DNA of 64,000 bases, taken from NCBI RefSeq assembly GCF_025515305.1, contig NZ_JAOPHT010000014.1, forward strand, positions 33,433 to 97,432, in the 5' to 3' direction. Below the pieces are notes generated by a model. It searched no databases. It was not told where the DNA came from and worked only from the letters and a program-made list of their open reading frames with translations. Positions 23,625-32,183 of the stretch are shown in pieces; positions within the stretch are counted from its first letter, which is position 1; every line of letters starts with the position of its first letter. This DNA comes from Roseicyclus sediminis (GTDB lineage: Bacteria > Pseudomonadota > Alphaproteobacteria > Rhodobacterales > Rhodobacteraceae). A program made the translations under genes and the position numbers.

Positions 23625-24565
23625 TTTGTTGCTCCTTTGTTCAGCTATGCCTCTGCGTAGGTTCCTAAATTCCACCAAGTGTCTGTTCCGGTTGGTGAGC
23701 CCTTGAGCGAAGGGCATAGGACGACCAGCCCCAGCGATTTGCTGAGGTCGGTCCCCATGCCCTCTGCGTGTCGTTCCGGCCGGAGCCGCCCCGTCGCTTT
23801 GGGCCTAACCGGTCATGCGGTCCTGCCGGTTAGTCGGTAGCTACTTTCGACGCCGTGAACGCTGCGCCGGGGACCGGGCTTCTACCTTTCGGACTGCCCT
23901 TGCCTGTGGTCCCGCCCCGTGGTGAGCGAACCTCTTGCAGCGCCACCGTCTTGATACCGTCCGCTGCCGAGGCCCCGCGATCAGAGCGCGCGGGGTCGCT
24001 CGATCGTCACACCTCCGCTCTCGCAAGCCCGATGACACTGGTCAGTGGATGCAGCGCGCCAGTCGCGTGAGGCTTGCACACTCGATTGAAGCCGGCGCAC
24101 AGGCGCCTCATGCCCATCGCGGTGCGGACAGAGCCTGGAGCGAACCAAGGCCGCTCCACATCACCGAAGCTGGGCGACTGCAAAAAAGATGTGATGGCGA
24201 TGCGGCGCTTGGTGGCACAAACTATCGTGGACAGGCTTGCGTCTGCGCTCGAATACCCGCCAGCCAACTCTCGACGTTCAAAGCGGTTGGACATCCGCTT
24301 ATTTCCGCCAGCCTTTTCAACGGCGTCATTTCCGACGGTTGGACAACTTATACCACTGTAATAATTAGAAAGTAGCAGCCCCCTACGGGCTGCCACTCCC
24401 CCCATATGACCGCCGCTCTACGCCAACGGCCGACATGCGTCCCGTAGGGTCGTCCTGGCGATCTGTCGGGTGGCGTCGAAAGGATGGGTTCGGGAGGGGA
24501 ACCGGGACGTGACGGGCAGCGGTCTCGCGCGAGCGCTGCCCAGCCTTCCCGGCCGGAGCCGCGTT
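23625..24565. other. Gene-poor remnant region
   Basis: About 940 bases without a gene I can support. Reading frames on both strands have shadow-like composition; the longest on the minus strand (24007-24405) has no family resemblance. Base composition around 24130-24370 is lower in GC than the flanking genes, in keeping with imported DNA. A stem-loop at 24375 marks its right part. I see no transposase, integrase or tRNA attachment site. Confidence 0.4.
24375..24393 (-). terminator. 7-bp stem-loop with T-rich tail on the minus strand
   Basis: GCAGCCC (24375-24381) and GGGCTGC (24387-24393) pair perfectly around a 5-base loop. Reading the minus strand the stem is followed by TACTTTCTAATTATT, so it can terminate minus-strand transcription. 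No live gene now lies upstream of it apart from the lipoprotein gene at 24566. Confidence 0.5.
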
Positions 24566-25144
24566 TCAGCAGGGCGACAGGATGTCGAGCACGGCGCCGC
24601 CGGTCGCCTGGAACGCATCCACGCGGCGCGTCAGCGGGACGAAGGGCCCTGCCGGGTCCGTCCGCAGCCATGTGCTGGCCGGAAGGCCCTCGGGGACAGG
24701 GCCGACGAAGCAGCCGCCGACCACCTCGACATTCAGCGTGCCGATCCCCTCGACGCCGCTCTCGCGCGCGCGCCGAATCTCGGCCTGGGCGGCGGCGAAA
24801 CGCGCCGCGTCTTCGGGCAGCAGGCTTGCGACATAGACCGCTTCGTCCGGCGCATTGGCCGGGATCGTGCCGCCCTCGTCGCGCACGAGTTGCAGCGGCA
24901 CCTCCTCGCTTACCAGGACCGTCGAGGCGCTGGATCCGCCGCGAAGGGATATGCGCATGACCGCGTCGCCCGAGGAAAGACGCACGGTGTCGGGAACGCC
25001 CACGGCGACCCCGATCTCGTCGGGCGGCGTGCCGAGGGGGTCGAGGCGGCTCGCCGCAATCAGTCCCGCCGGCGAGATCGAGGCGCAGGCGGACAGGGCG
25101 AGCAGACCGAAACCGATGGTCAGGCGGGCGAAGGTGCGAGACAT
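24566..25144 (-). CDS. Putative lipoprotein of unknown function
   Basis: A 192-residue protein with a lipoprotein signal (LTIGFGLLALSACA; acylated Cys near residue 20). The mature part is mixed alpha/beta without a family I recognise (DEIGVAVGVPDTVRLSSGDA, VMRISLRGGSSASTVLVSEE) and ends with a Cys-containing tail (VLDILSPC); another Cys lies at GGCFVGPVPEG, so a disulfide is possible. The stem-loop at 24375 could terminate it. It is divergent from a small HTH regulator gene, with an AT-rich palindrome in between. Confidence 0.6.
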   Translation of the reverse strand: MSRTFARLTIGFGLLALSACASISPAGLIAASRLDPLGTPPDEIGVAVGVPDTVRLSSGDAVMRISLRGGSSASTVLVSEEVPLQLVRDEGGTIPANAPDEAVYVASLLPEDAARFAAAQAEIRRARESGVEGIGTLNVEVVGGCFVGPVPEGLPASTWLRTDPAGPFVPLTRRVDAFQATGGAVLDILSPC

Positions 25145-25179
25145 GACAAACCTCTTGCGTAATGATTCTTTTTTAAGTT

Positions 25180-25196
25180 TTAATGTAAAACATTAA
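25180..25196. promoter_or_regulatory. AT-rich palindrome in a divergent promoter region
   Basis: TTAATGT-AAA-ACATTAA is a perfect 7-bp inverted repeat, 36 bases before the lipoprotein start and 72 bases before the HTH gene. It is a natural candidate operator for the small HTH protein encoded next to it. The second, paralogous HTH gene at 27771 is not preceded by such a site. Confidence 0.4.
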
Positions 25197-25267
25197 GTTT
25201 TGAAAACAGAATTGGGTCCGGGGCGGCCGCTGGCCGAAGCCCTGCGCGCCGCGGCGGAGACTGTGAC

Positions 25268-25480
25268 ATGCCCCTGATCGTTCGGCTCGACGTGATGCTC
25301 GCACGGCGCAAGATGACGTCGCGCGAACTGGCCGCGCGGATCGGTATCTCGGAGCAGAACCTGTCGCTTCTGAAATCCGGCAAGGTGCGCGGCGTGCGGT
25401 TCCGCACACTCGAGGCGATCTGCGCCGAGCTGGACTGTCAGCCCGGCGACCTTCTGGAGTTCGTCCCGGACGGGGACTGA
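25268..25480 (+). CDS. Small Cro/C1-type HTH regulator
   Basis: A 70-residue single-domain XRE/HTH_26-type regulator. The fold is VRLDVMLARRKMTSRELAAR (helices 1-2), IGISEQNLSLLKSGKVRGVR (recognition helix), then TLEAICAELDCQPGDLLEF. Such YozG-like proteins commonly pair with DUF2975 membrane proteins, but no such gene is next to this copy. It is a close paralogue of the protein at 27771-27992. It diverges from a lipoprotein gene and lies tail to tail with the DUF6326-like gene. Confidence 0.85.
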   Translation: MPLIVRLDVMLARRKMTSRELAARIGISEQNLSLLKSGKVRGVRFRTLEAICAELDCQPGDLLEFVPDGD

Positions 25481-25508
25481 TGCCACATCGTCCGGCACGC
25501 GCCCCGGA

Positions 25509-25892
25509 TCACACCCGGCGAGCCCATGAAAGCCGCAGAATGGTGAAGAGCGCGAGAAGCTCGCAGAGCGCCACGAAGATGTAGTGCATCTTGAGCGACC
25601 CGCCGCCGACCACGAAGACGCTCGTCACGACTACCGCAAGTGTAGTGACCGACCGGAAGATGCGCGGCGGCAGGACATGCGTCAGGACAATCATGGCGAC
25701 CGGGATCTGGATGAAGACGGCCGCCGCGAGCATGAGCCCTTCAGAGAGCGCGACCCCCTCCACGACGCCCTCCATGACCTGCGGCAGGACCCCCGGCACA
25801 TAGAGCGAGAGCACATCCGCGAAGACGATGTTGAACGAAACGAAGGCCCAGAGCAGCGAAATCAGCGTGGGGTTCGATATGGTGGATTGCAT
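25509..25892 (-). CDS. DUF6326-like small membrane protein
   Basis: A 127-residue integral membrane protein with four predicted helices: ISLLWAFVSFNIVFADVLSL, LMLAAAVFIQIPVAMIVLTH, TTLAVVVTSVFVVGGGSLKM and FVALCELLALFTILRLSWAR. The FADVLSLYVPGVL segment and overall layout match the DUF6326 family; its role is unknown. The ATG at 25892 follows AGGAG; the longer frame would run into the serine hydrolase gene 46 bases upstream on the same strand. The two may be co-transcribed. Confidence 0.65.
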   Translation of the reverse strand: MQSTISNPTLISLLWAFVSFNIVFADVLSLYVPGVLPQVMEGVVEGVALSEGLMLAAAVFIQIPVAMIVLTHVLPPRIFRSVTTLAVVVTSVFVVGGGSLKMHYIFVALCELLALFTILRLSWARRV

Positions 25893-25938
25893 GGCGGGCT
25901 CCTGGTTTTGGGTGGGGGCTGAGGGCGAACGCGGGGCG

Positions 25939-27021
25939 TCAGTTTTCCGCAAGGGCAGGCACGATGAACCGCTGCAGCAGCGCGCGTGACATGTCGAAGT
26001 CGCCCGGGACGTTGTAGTTGGTCGCCTGCACGACGATGACGGCGTCACGCTCTGGCACGACGGCCACGATGTTTCCGCCGTTGCCGATCATCATGGCGGC
26101 GGCCACGGTCTCGCCGGAGGCACCGGCCCGGATTTCGGCCTGCCACCACAGGTAGCCATAGCCAAGCCCGGCGCCCGGCCGGGCGACCGGAGGCAGCATC
26201 TCGGCAATCCATGCCTCGGAGACGATCCGCCGCCCCTCCCAAGTTCCGCCGTTCAGCACCAGCCGTCCGATCCGCTCGGCGTCGCGTGCCCGCAGCCCCA
26301 GTTGTCCGCCGCTCTGGACTTCGCCATCGGGCGACCGTCGCCATCGCACGTTGCGGATGCCGAGCGGGGCGAGAATCCGATGGCCGACGAAGGTGTCGAA
26401 CCGTTCGCCCGTGGCGCGCTCCAGCGTCTGCCCGGCAAGGAAGACCCCAGCGGTGCAATAGCTGAAGCGTCCCTGCCCCGTCCGCGACCGGGAAAAGTCC
26501 GGATCGACCGGCAGGCCAAGCGCGAAGGACGTCCAGTTGCGGCTGCGATACATGCGCTCCTCTTGCCCTGGGCTACGGTCGTCCCAATCGTTGCAATCGA
26601 GCGCGGATCCCATCGTCAGGAGATCGCGCAGGACGATCGCGCGCTTTTCCGGCCCGTCGTTCCGGAACGGGGCGAGATCCTCGAAGAAGGGCAGGACCGG
26701 GCTTTCCACCCCGTCGATCACGCCGTCATCGATGGCGACGCCCACGGCAATCGCGGTCAGCGACTTTCCGGCCGACCGCATGTCCACGATGCTGTCCGGG
26801 CCGTTCCGTCCGAAGTAATCCTCGAAGACGATCCGCCCGTCCCGCGACACGAGGATCGCGGCAATTTCGCCATGGTCCCCGTCCTCAACGGCGCGCACGA
26901 GTCCGTCGAGGCCGAGACGGTCGATCAGCGGCGGCGCGGGGGGCGGTGGCGGCGCGCAGGCCGCGAGGGTCGCCACGAGCGTGGCCGCGATACCGGTTGA
27001 AACCATGGAAGCGACTGACAT
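25939..27021 (-). CDS. Class C beta-lactamase-fold serine hydrolase (lipoprotein)
   Basis: A 360-residue serine hydrolase with a lipoprotein-type leader (GIAATLVATLAACA) and a Pro-rich linker. The beta-lactamase/D-Ala-D-Ala carboxypeptidase fold has the nucleophile motif S-A-G-K in VDMRSAGKSLTAIAVGVAID. The second motif, usually Tyr-X-Asn, reads Tyr-Cys-Thr in GRFSYCTAGVFLAGQ, which may change activity. Late conserved residues include YGYLWWQAEI and MMIGNGGNIVAVVPERDAVI. The enzyme is probably anchored at the membrane facing the periplasm. It may be an esterase or peptidase rather than a lactamase; the substrate is unknown. Confidence 0.8.
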   Translation of the reverse strand: MSVASMVSTGIAATLVATLAACAPPPPPAPPLIDRLGLDGLVRAVEDGDHGEIAAILVSRDGRIVFEDYFGRNGPDSIVDMRSAGKSLTAIAVGVAIDDGVIDGVESPVLPFFEDLAPFRNDGPEKRAIVLRDLLTMGSALDCNDWDDRSPGQEERMYRSRNWTSFALGLPVDPDFSRSRTGQGRFSYCTAGVFLAGQTLERATGERFDTFVGHRILAPLGIRNVRWRRSPDGEVQSGGQLGLRARDAERIGRLVLNGGTWEGRRIVSEAWIAEMLPPVARPGAGLGYGYLWWQAEIRAGASGETVAAAMMIGNGGNIVAVVPERDAVIVVQATNYNVPGDFDMSRALLQRFIVPALAEN

Positions 27022-27225
27022 TCCTGTCCCTTTCGGAGCCCTCTTCGAACCGGGCGCAATGCTTGGGCGGGCGTCCTTGCGGCAGGCCCCGGATCGGCCG
27101 TCATGCTGCGGCGTTGCGGGCCGGGACCGCTGCCGAAGCTCAGATTATTTTCGTCATCTCACGAATCATTATTGCCTTACAGAAATTTCTTGCCTAGAAA
27201 CAAATCGAGATACAAGAGGTTCCCA

Positions 27226-27771
27226 ATGTCCATGATCAGATCCGCCGAGACCGACCGCCTTCAACGCCATGCCGGACTTGCGGCGAGGGCCTGCCGCGTC
27301 GCCGCGCTCGCCATCCCGGTCCTCATCCTCGCGTCATGGGCCGTGGGAGAGGCGCCGTCCGCCGCGCTGACCGGTCTGGGCCTGCCGGCCGATCACGGGC
27401 TGACTCCGGCCCAGTGGATCATCGGCGCCGCCCTGAGCGTCGTTCCGGCCCTCGCCCTTTCCCGGTCGCTCTTCGGGGTCGCGGCATGTTTCGACGGGTT
27501 CGCCCTGGCCGACTGGTTCGGCGCAGCGCAGCCGCTGGCGCTCGCCATCGCCGGGCGCTGGCTGGTCATCTCCGGTATCCTGGCCCTCGTCGTACCGACG
27601 TTGCTGGGCCTCGCCCTGACGTTGAACGCGGAGCCCGGCGCGCGGGTCCTGGCGATCACCTTGTCGAGCAACGGCATCCTGGCCCTGCTCTTCGGCACGC
27701 TTCTGTGGGCCCTCGGTCGGCTGTGGACCGTGGCCCGCAATATCGCCGCCGAAAACGCCCAGTTCGTCTGA
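27226..27771 (+). CDS. DUF2975 membrane protein
   Basis: A 181-residue membrane protein with four predicted helices (ARACRVAALAIPVLILASWA, QWIIGAALSVVPALALSRSL, GRWLVISGILALVVPTLLGL, SNGILALLFGTLLWALGRLW). It ends VARNIAAENAQFV, the typical C-terminus (alternating ...IAEENAEFV) of DUF2975. These proteins are nearly always encoded immediately before a YozG-like HTH regulator, which is the case here with a TGATG overlap. The pair may sense a membrane signal; the function is not established. Start ATG 27226 follows AAGAGG. Confidence 0.8.
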   Translation: MSMIRSAETDRLQRHAGLAARACRVAALAIPVLILASWAVGEAPSAALTGLGLPADHGLTPAQWIIGAALSVVPALALSRSLFGVAACFDGFALADWFGAAQPLALAIAGRWLVISGILALVVPTLLGLALTLNAEPGARVLAITLSSNGILALLFGTLLWALGRLWTVARNIAAENAQFV

Positions 27772-27992
27772 TGCGGATCGTCGTCCGGCTCGATGTGATG
27801 CTCGCGCGGCGCAAGGTCAGTTCCAAGGATCTGGCCGCCCGCGTGGGCATCACCGAGGCGAACCTCTCGCTGCTGAAGCGCGGTCACGTGAAGGGCGTGA
27901 GGTTCGAGACGCTTGCCAGGATCTGCCGCGAACTCGACTGCCAGCCGGGCGATCTGCTCGAATACGAGGACGACGGGCCCGGGGACCGGTAG
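27771..27992 (+). CDS. Small Cro/C1-type HTH regulator paired with DUF2975
   Basis: A 73-residue HTH_26-type protein (RIVVRLDVMLARRKVSSKDL, AARVGITEANLSLLKRGHVK, TLARICRELDCQPGDLLEYE). The start overlaps the DUF2975 stop as TGATG, so the two are translationally coupled. It shares most residues with the protein at 25268-25480, including the whole VRLDVMLARRK and ELDCQPGDLLE segments. A stem-loop CGACCC-GGC-GGGTCG (27995-28009) follows closely and may terminate the transcript. The 276 bases to the iol locus hold no gene I can support. Confidence 0.85.
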   Translation: MRIVVRLDVMLARRKVSSKDLAARVGITEANLSLLKRGHVKGVRFETLARICRELDCQPGDLLEYEDDGPGDR

Positions 27993-28268
27993 GACGACCC
28001 GGCGGGTCGCCCGCACGCGGCGCAGGTGCCCCGAACAGGATTGCGGCCTCCTGCTCCTAGCTATGGCAGATGTTCGAAAACTCCATGCCCTACTTGCCTG
28101 CCCGCTTCATCCGCCGGCAGCGCGGCATCGCCGCCTCCCGAGGTTGATCCCCTCTTCCGCGGTCGATACCGGCCACCTCGGCCATGGGCAGGCCCCGGTG
28201 GCCGCCTTGAAACATGGGGCGAGGATCGACCGGGGAGGTGGTCGACCGATATGCGCAGAGCCGCGGCC

Positions 28269-29066
28269 TCAGGCCAGCAGGCGTTCGTAGGCGGGATGGG
28301 TCTGGAAACGCCAGGCGCGGCGCGGGCCCGCCATGACGTTGAGATAGTACATCTCTACCCCGTAGGGCGCGGCGCAGGGATGATGGCCGCGCGGCACGAG
28401 AACGAGGTCGTGATCGGCCACCGCCATCGTTTCATCGAGGTCGAGATCGTCCGTGAAGACCCGCTGCACGCCGAACCCGTCGCCCGGATTCAGGCGGTGA
28501 TAATAGGTCTCCTCGAGATAGGTGATGCGCGGAAAGTCGTCCTCGTCGTGGCGATGCGGCGGGTAGGAGGACCAATGACCCGCCGGCGTGAAGACCTCGG
28601 TCACGAGGAGACTGTCGGCCACGTCGCGGCCTTCCATCGCGATGTTGTTGATGTAGCGGGTGTTGGTGCCCGCGCCCCGTTCCTCCAGCGCGATCCCTTC
28701 GGGGCCGAGCCGCTGCACCGGCCGCCCGCCGGGACTGGGCGCGGTGCAAAGCGCGAGCGTGCAGGGCGTCGTCGCATCGGCCCGCCAGTCCGCGCCGGGC
28801 GGAACGTAGAGGCAATGGGGCGGCGTCCTGTCGAAGACGTCGAGACGGTCGCCCATCTCGCCGATGCGCTCGCCGCCGGCGGTCACCTCGGCGCGGCCCT
28901 CTACCAGGACGAGGATCGCCTCGCGGCCTTCCAGCCGCCCCTGCGCCGTTTCGCCGGGCGCAAGCCGCCAGAGGTCGAAGCCGACGTAGCCCCATCCCGC
29001 CGCCTCCGGCGTAAGGGCGTGGACATGCCCCGACACGCCCGACGGTTTGCGCAGAAGGCGCGCCAT
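28269..29066 (-). CDS. iolB: 5-deoxy-glucuronate isomerase IolB (copy 1)
   Basis: A 265-residue cupin-type isomerase that converts 5-deoxy-D-glucuronate to 5-dehydro-2-deoxy-D-gluconate. Family motifs: GYVGFDLWRLAPGETAQGRL, GDRLDVFDRTPPHCLYVPPG, HWSSYPPHRHDEDDFPRITY with the His-X-His metal site, LEETYYHRLNPGDGFGVQRV, and GHHPCAAPYGVEMYYLNVMA. It is the last gene of the transporter operon and overlaps the ATPase gene by one base (TGATG). A second IolB homologue lies at 39333. This copy is the one closest to classical IolB. Confidence 0.93.
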   Translation of the reverse strand: MARLLRKPSGVSGHVHALTPEAAGWGYVGFDLWRLAPGETAQGRLEGREAILVLVEGRAEVTAGGERIGEMGDRLDVFDRTPPHCLYVPPGADWRADATTPCTLALCTAPSPGGRPVQRLGPEGIALEERGAGTNTRYINNIAMEGRDVADSLLVTEVFTPAGHWSSYPPHRHDEDDFPRITYLEETYYHRLNPGDGFGVQRVFTDDLDLDETMAVADHDLVLVPRGHHPCAAPYGVEMYYLNVMAGPRRAWRFQTHPAYERLLA

Positions 29067-29857
29067 CACACAGTCCCGCCGAGCGAACCCTCGAGCGCCA
29101 CGAGTTCCTGCCCGCCGGCCATCAGGTCCTGCAGTTCCTCGGGCGTGATCTGCCCGCGCTGCGCGGTGCCAAGGGTCTTGCCGCGGTTGAGAACCGTGAA
29201 CCGGTCCCCGACCGCCAGCGCGTGACGCACGTTGTGGGTGATGAAGACAATCCCGATCCCGGTCTTGCGCACCTTGTCGATCGTCGCCAGCACGTTCGCC
29301 GTCTGCCGGACGCCCAGCGCCGAGGTCGGCTCGTCCAGGATCAGCACCTTGGCCCCGAAATAGACCGCCCGCGCGATGGCCACCGTCTGACGCTCACCGC
29401 CCGAAAGCGTGCCGACCGCCTGGTCGGGCGAGCGGAGGTTGATGCCCATCTTGCGCATCTCCTCCATCGTCACCTCGTTGGCGGTCTTGAAGTCCATGAA
29501 CTTGATCGGGCCGACACGGCGGACGGGCTCGCGCCCCATCCAGAAGTTCCGGGTCACGCTCATCAGAGGGATCATGGCGAGGTCCTGGTAGACCGTGGCG
29601 ATCCCGGCCTCCATCGCATCGCGGGGGCTGGCGAAATCCATTCGCTTCCCCTCGAACAGGATTTCCCCCTTGGTGGGCTTGTGCACCCCCGACATCGTCT
29701 TGATGAAGGTCGACTTGCCCGCGCCGTTGTCGCCCAGAAGGCAGTGGCATTCGCCGGGACGGACATCGAAGCTGACGCCATTCAGCGCGATGACCGGGCC
29801 GAAGTGCTTCTCGATGTCCTTCATCTCGACGATGGGATCGTGGTCGAATGCGGTCAT
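29066..29857 (-). CDS. iatA: Inositol-type ABC transporter ATPase (IatA-like)
   Basis: A 263-residue single-domain sugar ABC ATPase (half-size relative to RbsA). Walker A is GDNGAGKST, the Q-loop is [12 protein letters not shown], the signature is LSGGERQ, Walker B is VLILDEP, and the switch His is in [14 protein letters not shown]. With the permease and binding protein it forms a CUT2-type importer like Caulobacter IbpA-IatA-IatP for myo-inositol. The single ATPase domain indicates a homodimer. It is placed between the permease and iolB. Confidence 0.9.
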   Translation of the reverse strand: MTAFDHDPIVEMKDIEKHFGPVIALNGVSFDVRPGECHCLLGDNGAGKSTFIKTMSGVHKPTKGEILFEGKRMDFASPRDAMEAGIATVYQDLAMIPLMSVTRNFWMGREPVRRVGPIKFMDFKTANEVTMEEMRKMGINLRSPDQAVGTLSGGERQTVAIARAVYFGAKVLILDEPTSALGVRQTANVLATIDKVRKTGIGIVFITHNVRHALAVGDRFTVLNRGKTLGTAQRGQITPEELQDLMAGGQELVALEGSLGGTV

Positions 29858-29858
29858 C

Positions 29859-30992
29859 TCACCTCTCCCCCGTGATGATGCGACGGATGTAGGTATTCAG
29901 GATCACCGCGAAGAGCAGGATCACCCCGAGGAACACCCGGAAGAGGCTCGATTCCACCCCGGCGAAGAACAGCCCCTGCTGCACGACCCCGAAGATCAGC
30001 GCCCCGAGCGCCGCACCGATGACCGATCCGTATCCCCCGGTCAGGAGCGCGCCCCCGATCACCACCGCGATGATGGCCTCGAATTCCTTCAGAAGACCCC
30101 GGTCGGCGCCGGCCGAGCCGAACTCCATCACCTGGCAGGTCGCGAAGACGCAGGCGCAGAAGGCGGTGAACATGAACATCAGGATCTTGACGCGATTCAC
30201 GGGCACGCCGACGTAGCGCGCGGCCTGTGCGTCACCGCCTGCTGCGAATACCCAGTTGCCGAATTGAGTGCGTGTGAGGATCACGTGGGCCACCGCCACG
30301 AGGGCAAGCGCCCAGATGATCAGCATGGGGATGCCATCGACGATCGGCTCGCCCGCCCGCGTGCCGCGCTCGAACACGCCGATCGCGCCGATGGAGCCAA
30401 GCCAGTCGAAGATCCAGCCGCCCACCTTGCCGCCGAACACGGGCGCAAGCCAGTCGCCTTCGGCCGCGTCGTCGATGCCGCCGATGATCGTCTGACGCTC
30501 GATGAGTTGCGGGAAGAAGATGGTGAAGCCGCGAAGGATGAAGAGGAACGCGAGCGTCACGATGAAGCTCGGCAGCCCGGTGCGCACCACGATGAAGCCG
30601 TTGAGCGCGCCGATTGCGATGCACAGGGCGAAGGTCAGCAGGATCGCGATCCAGACCGGCCATTGCAGCGTGACCGAGACGAGCGCGATCGACATGCCGG
30701 CAAAGCCGATCATTGAACCCACGCTGAGGTCGAACTCGCCCGCGATCATCAGCATGCAGGCGCCGACCGCGATGATCATGAACTGCGCCGAAACGGTCGA
30801 CCAGTTCAGGATGCCCTGCGCGTTGAACATGCCGCTGTCGGCCGCGAAGGCGAAGAAGAATATGAATACGGCGATGGTCCCGACGATGGCGCCCAGCTCT
30901 GGCCGGATCAGCGCCTTTCTCAGACCCGAGATTTCCTTGACGCGCTCGTCCTTCGCCGGGACGGCGCCCGCTCCCTGCCCTGCATCGGACAT
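29859..30992 (-). CDS. iatP: Inositol-type ABC transporter permease (IatP-like)
   Basis: A 377-residue CUT2-family permease with about ten hydrophobic segments. The family motif [20 protein letters not shown] and the late conserved [23 protein letters not shown] segments (here [40 protein letters not shown]) are present. There is a large periplasmic insert in the middle (about 160-210). It ends one base before the ATPase gene. A strong stem-loop between it and the binding-protein gene probably sets the relative expression of the two. Confidence 0.92.
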   Translation of the reverse strand: MSDAGQGAGAVPAKDERVKEISGLRKALIRPELGAIVGTIAVFIFFFAFAADSGMFNAQGILNWSTVSAQFMIIAVGACMLMIAGEFDLSVGSMIGFAGMSIALVSVTLQWPVWIAILLTFALCIAIGALNGFIVVRTGLPSFIVTLAFLFILRGFTIFFPQLIERQTIIGGIDDAAEGDWLAPVFGGKVGGWIFDWLGSIGAIGVFERGTRAGEPIVDGIPMLIIWALALVAVAHVILTRTQFGNWVFAAGGDAQAARYVGVPVNRVKILMFMFTAFCACVFATCQVMEFGSAGADRGLLKEFEAIIAVVIGGALLTGGYGSVIGAALGALIFGVVQQGLFFAGVESSLFRVFLGVILLFAVILNTYIRRIITGER

Positions 30993-31026
30993 GGCTCTCC
31001 CCTCCCCATGAATGTGCGACGGAAGC

Positions 31027-31051
31027 GGGCGGGCGCCCTGGGCGCCCGCCC
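31027..31051 (-). terminator. 11-bp stem-loop between binding-protein and permease genes
   Basis: GGGCGGGCGCC (31027-31037) and GGCGCCCGCCC (31041-31051) pair perfectly around CTG. It sits immediately after the binding-protein stop codon, with no T-run. Such intercistronic hairpins are known to keep binding-protein mRNA more abundant than downstream permease mRNA; that role is inferred here. Confidence 0.75.
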
Positions 31052-31059
31052 TTGTCGGC

Positions 31060-32007
31060 TCAGCGGTACTCGCCCGCGAACTGCTCGACCATCTCGAGGC
31101 CGTCGGCGGTCACGAAGCCGGGGCCGGAGTTGATGTTGTTGCCCGGCAGGACGCCGAAACGGTGGTAGTTGGTCATCACCACGACCGGCAGGTAGGCCTG
31201 CAGGTAGGGCTGCTGGTCGATGCCCCACTGGATGACGCCGTCGCGGATCGCCTGCACGATGTTGTCGCCCAGGTCGAAGGTGCCGAAGTAGATGTCGCCG
31301 GCGAGACCCATCTGCTCCAGCGCCAGGATCGTCGGGTCGGCCGAGGTCGGGCCCAGCGTCAGCACCGCATCGGTGTCGGGGTTGGCGTTCAGGTAGGCCA
31401 TGACACGGTTCTGGATCTCGCTCGGGTCCTGACCGCTGTCGATCATCTGGTTGCCCAGATCGACGCCGAGGCCGTCGGCGAAGCCCTGGCAGCGCTCCGT
31501 CGAGGACGGGGAGGAGATGTAGTGGTTCACGCACAGGAAGCTCGAGACGCCGTCACCGGCCGCGCGCAGACCCGCGGCGTAGCCCGCGTCGTATTCGGGC
31601 TGACCCACGTACATCAGGGCACCCACCTCGCGCGCCTGTTCGGGCGTGCCGGAGTTGATGATGATCACGTCGATGCCGCTGTCGACGGCGGCACGGATCG
31701 GGCCGGACAGGACGTCGGGATCGGCCAGCGTGGTGATGATGCCATCCGGGCCCGAGGCCGCGGCCTGCTCGATGATGCGCGCCATGTCGGCAAGGTCGCC
31801 CGTCGGCGGATTGCGGTATTCAACCGTCACGCCCATCTGCTCGCCGGCGAGCGCGAGGCCGTTCTTGATGGTGTTCCACCAGCTGTCGCTGTCGGGTGCG
31901 TGGCTGACGAGCACGTAGCGCTCGCCATCGGCCTGGGCCGAGGTCGCGCCGAGCAGCGCCGTGGCCGCCACCGCCGTGACCGCCATCGTCTTCAGGAATG
32001 CGTTCAT
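31060..32007 (-). CDS. ibpA: Periplasmic inositol-type binding protein (IbpA-like)
   Basis: A 315-residue periplasmic sugar-binding protein with a signal peptide ending TSAQA. The two-lobed type I fold is visible in RYVLVSHAPDSDSWWNTIKN, PDGIITTLADPDVLSGPIRA, DVIIINSGTPEQAREVGALM and FGTFDLGDNIVQAIRDGVIQ. Its setting in an inositol degradation locus and resemblance to Caulobacter IbpA support inositol as ligand; other cyclitols are possible. It is the first gene of ibpA-iatP-iatA-iolB and shares a promoter region and operator palindrome with the divergent LacI gene. Confidence 0.88.
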   Translation of the reverse strand: MNAFLKTMAVTAVAATALLGATSAQADGERYVLVSHAPDSDSWWNTIKNGLALAGEQMGVTVEYRNPPTGDLADMARIIEQAAASGPDGIITTLADPDVLSGPIRAAVDSGIDVIIINSGTPEQAREVGALMYVGQPEYDAGYAAGLRAAGDGVSSFLCVNHYISSPSSTERCQGFADGLGVDLGNQMIDSGQDPSEIQNRVMAYLNANPDTDAVLTLGPTSADPTILALEQMGLAGDIYFGTFDLGDNIVQAIRDGVIQWGIDQQPYLQAYLPVVVMTNYHRFGVLPGNNINSGPGFVTADGLEMVEQFAGEYR

Positions 32008-32088
32008 GATGTCCTCCCAAACATGTCATGGGCGCATCCGGTCGATGTCCGCCACGCCCTTGCGAAACCCTAGCCGCGAATCGAACGT

Positions 32089-32106
32089 TTTGCAACCGGT
32101 TGCAAA
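32089..32106. promoter_or_regulatory. LacI-type operator between ibpA and lacI
   Basis: TTTGCAACCGGTTGCAAA is an 18-base perfect palindrome in the divergent ibpA/lacI promoter region. Palindromes with a central CG and TTGCAA arms are typical LacI-family operators. Its 16-base core recurs at 36386, in front of the two other iol operons. Confidence 0.8.
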
Positions 32107-32183
32107 TTTGCCCGCCCCAAGGGCTATCGCGCTCGCGCTTTGCGTGTATAAAACGGGCGAGTGGAAGCGATGGCGGACGACGG

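Noticed and set aside
24007..24405. 132-codon minus-strand ORF in the mobile remnant
   Set aside because: No ribosome site, no family resemblance and mixed composition; the sequence does not look like a maintained gene.
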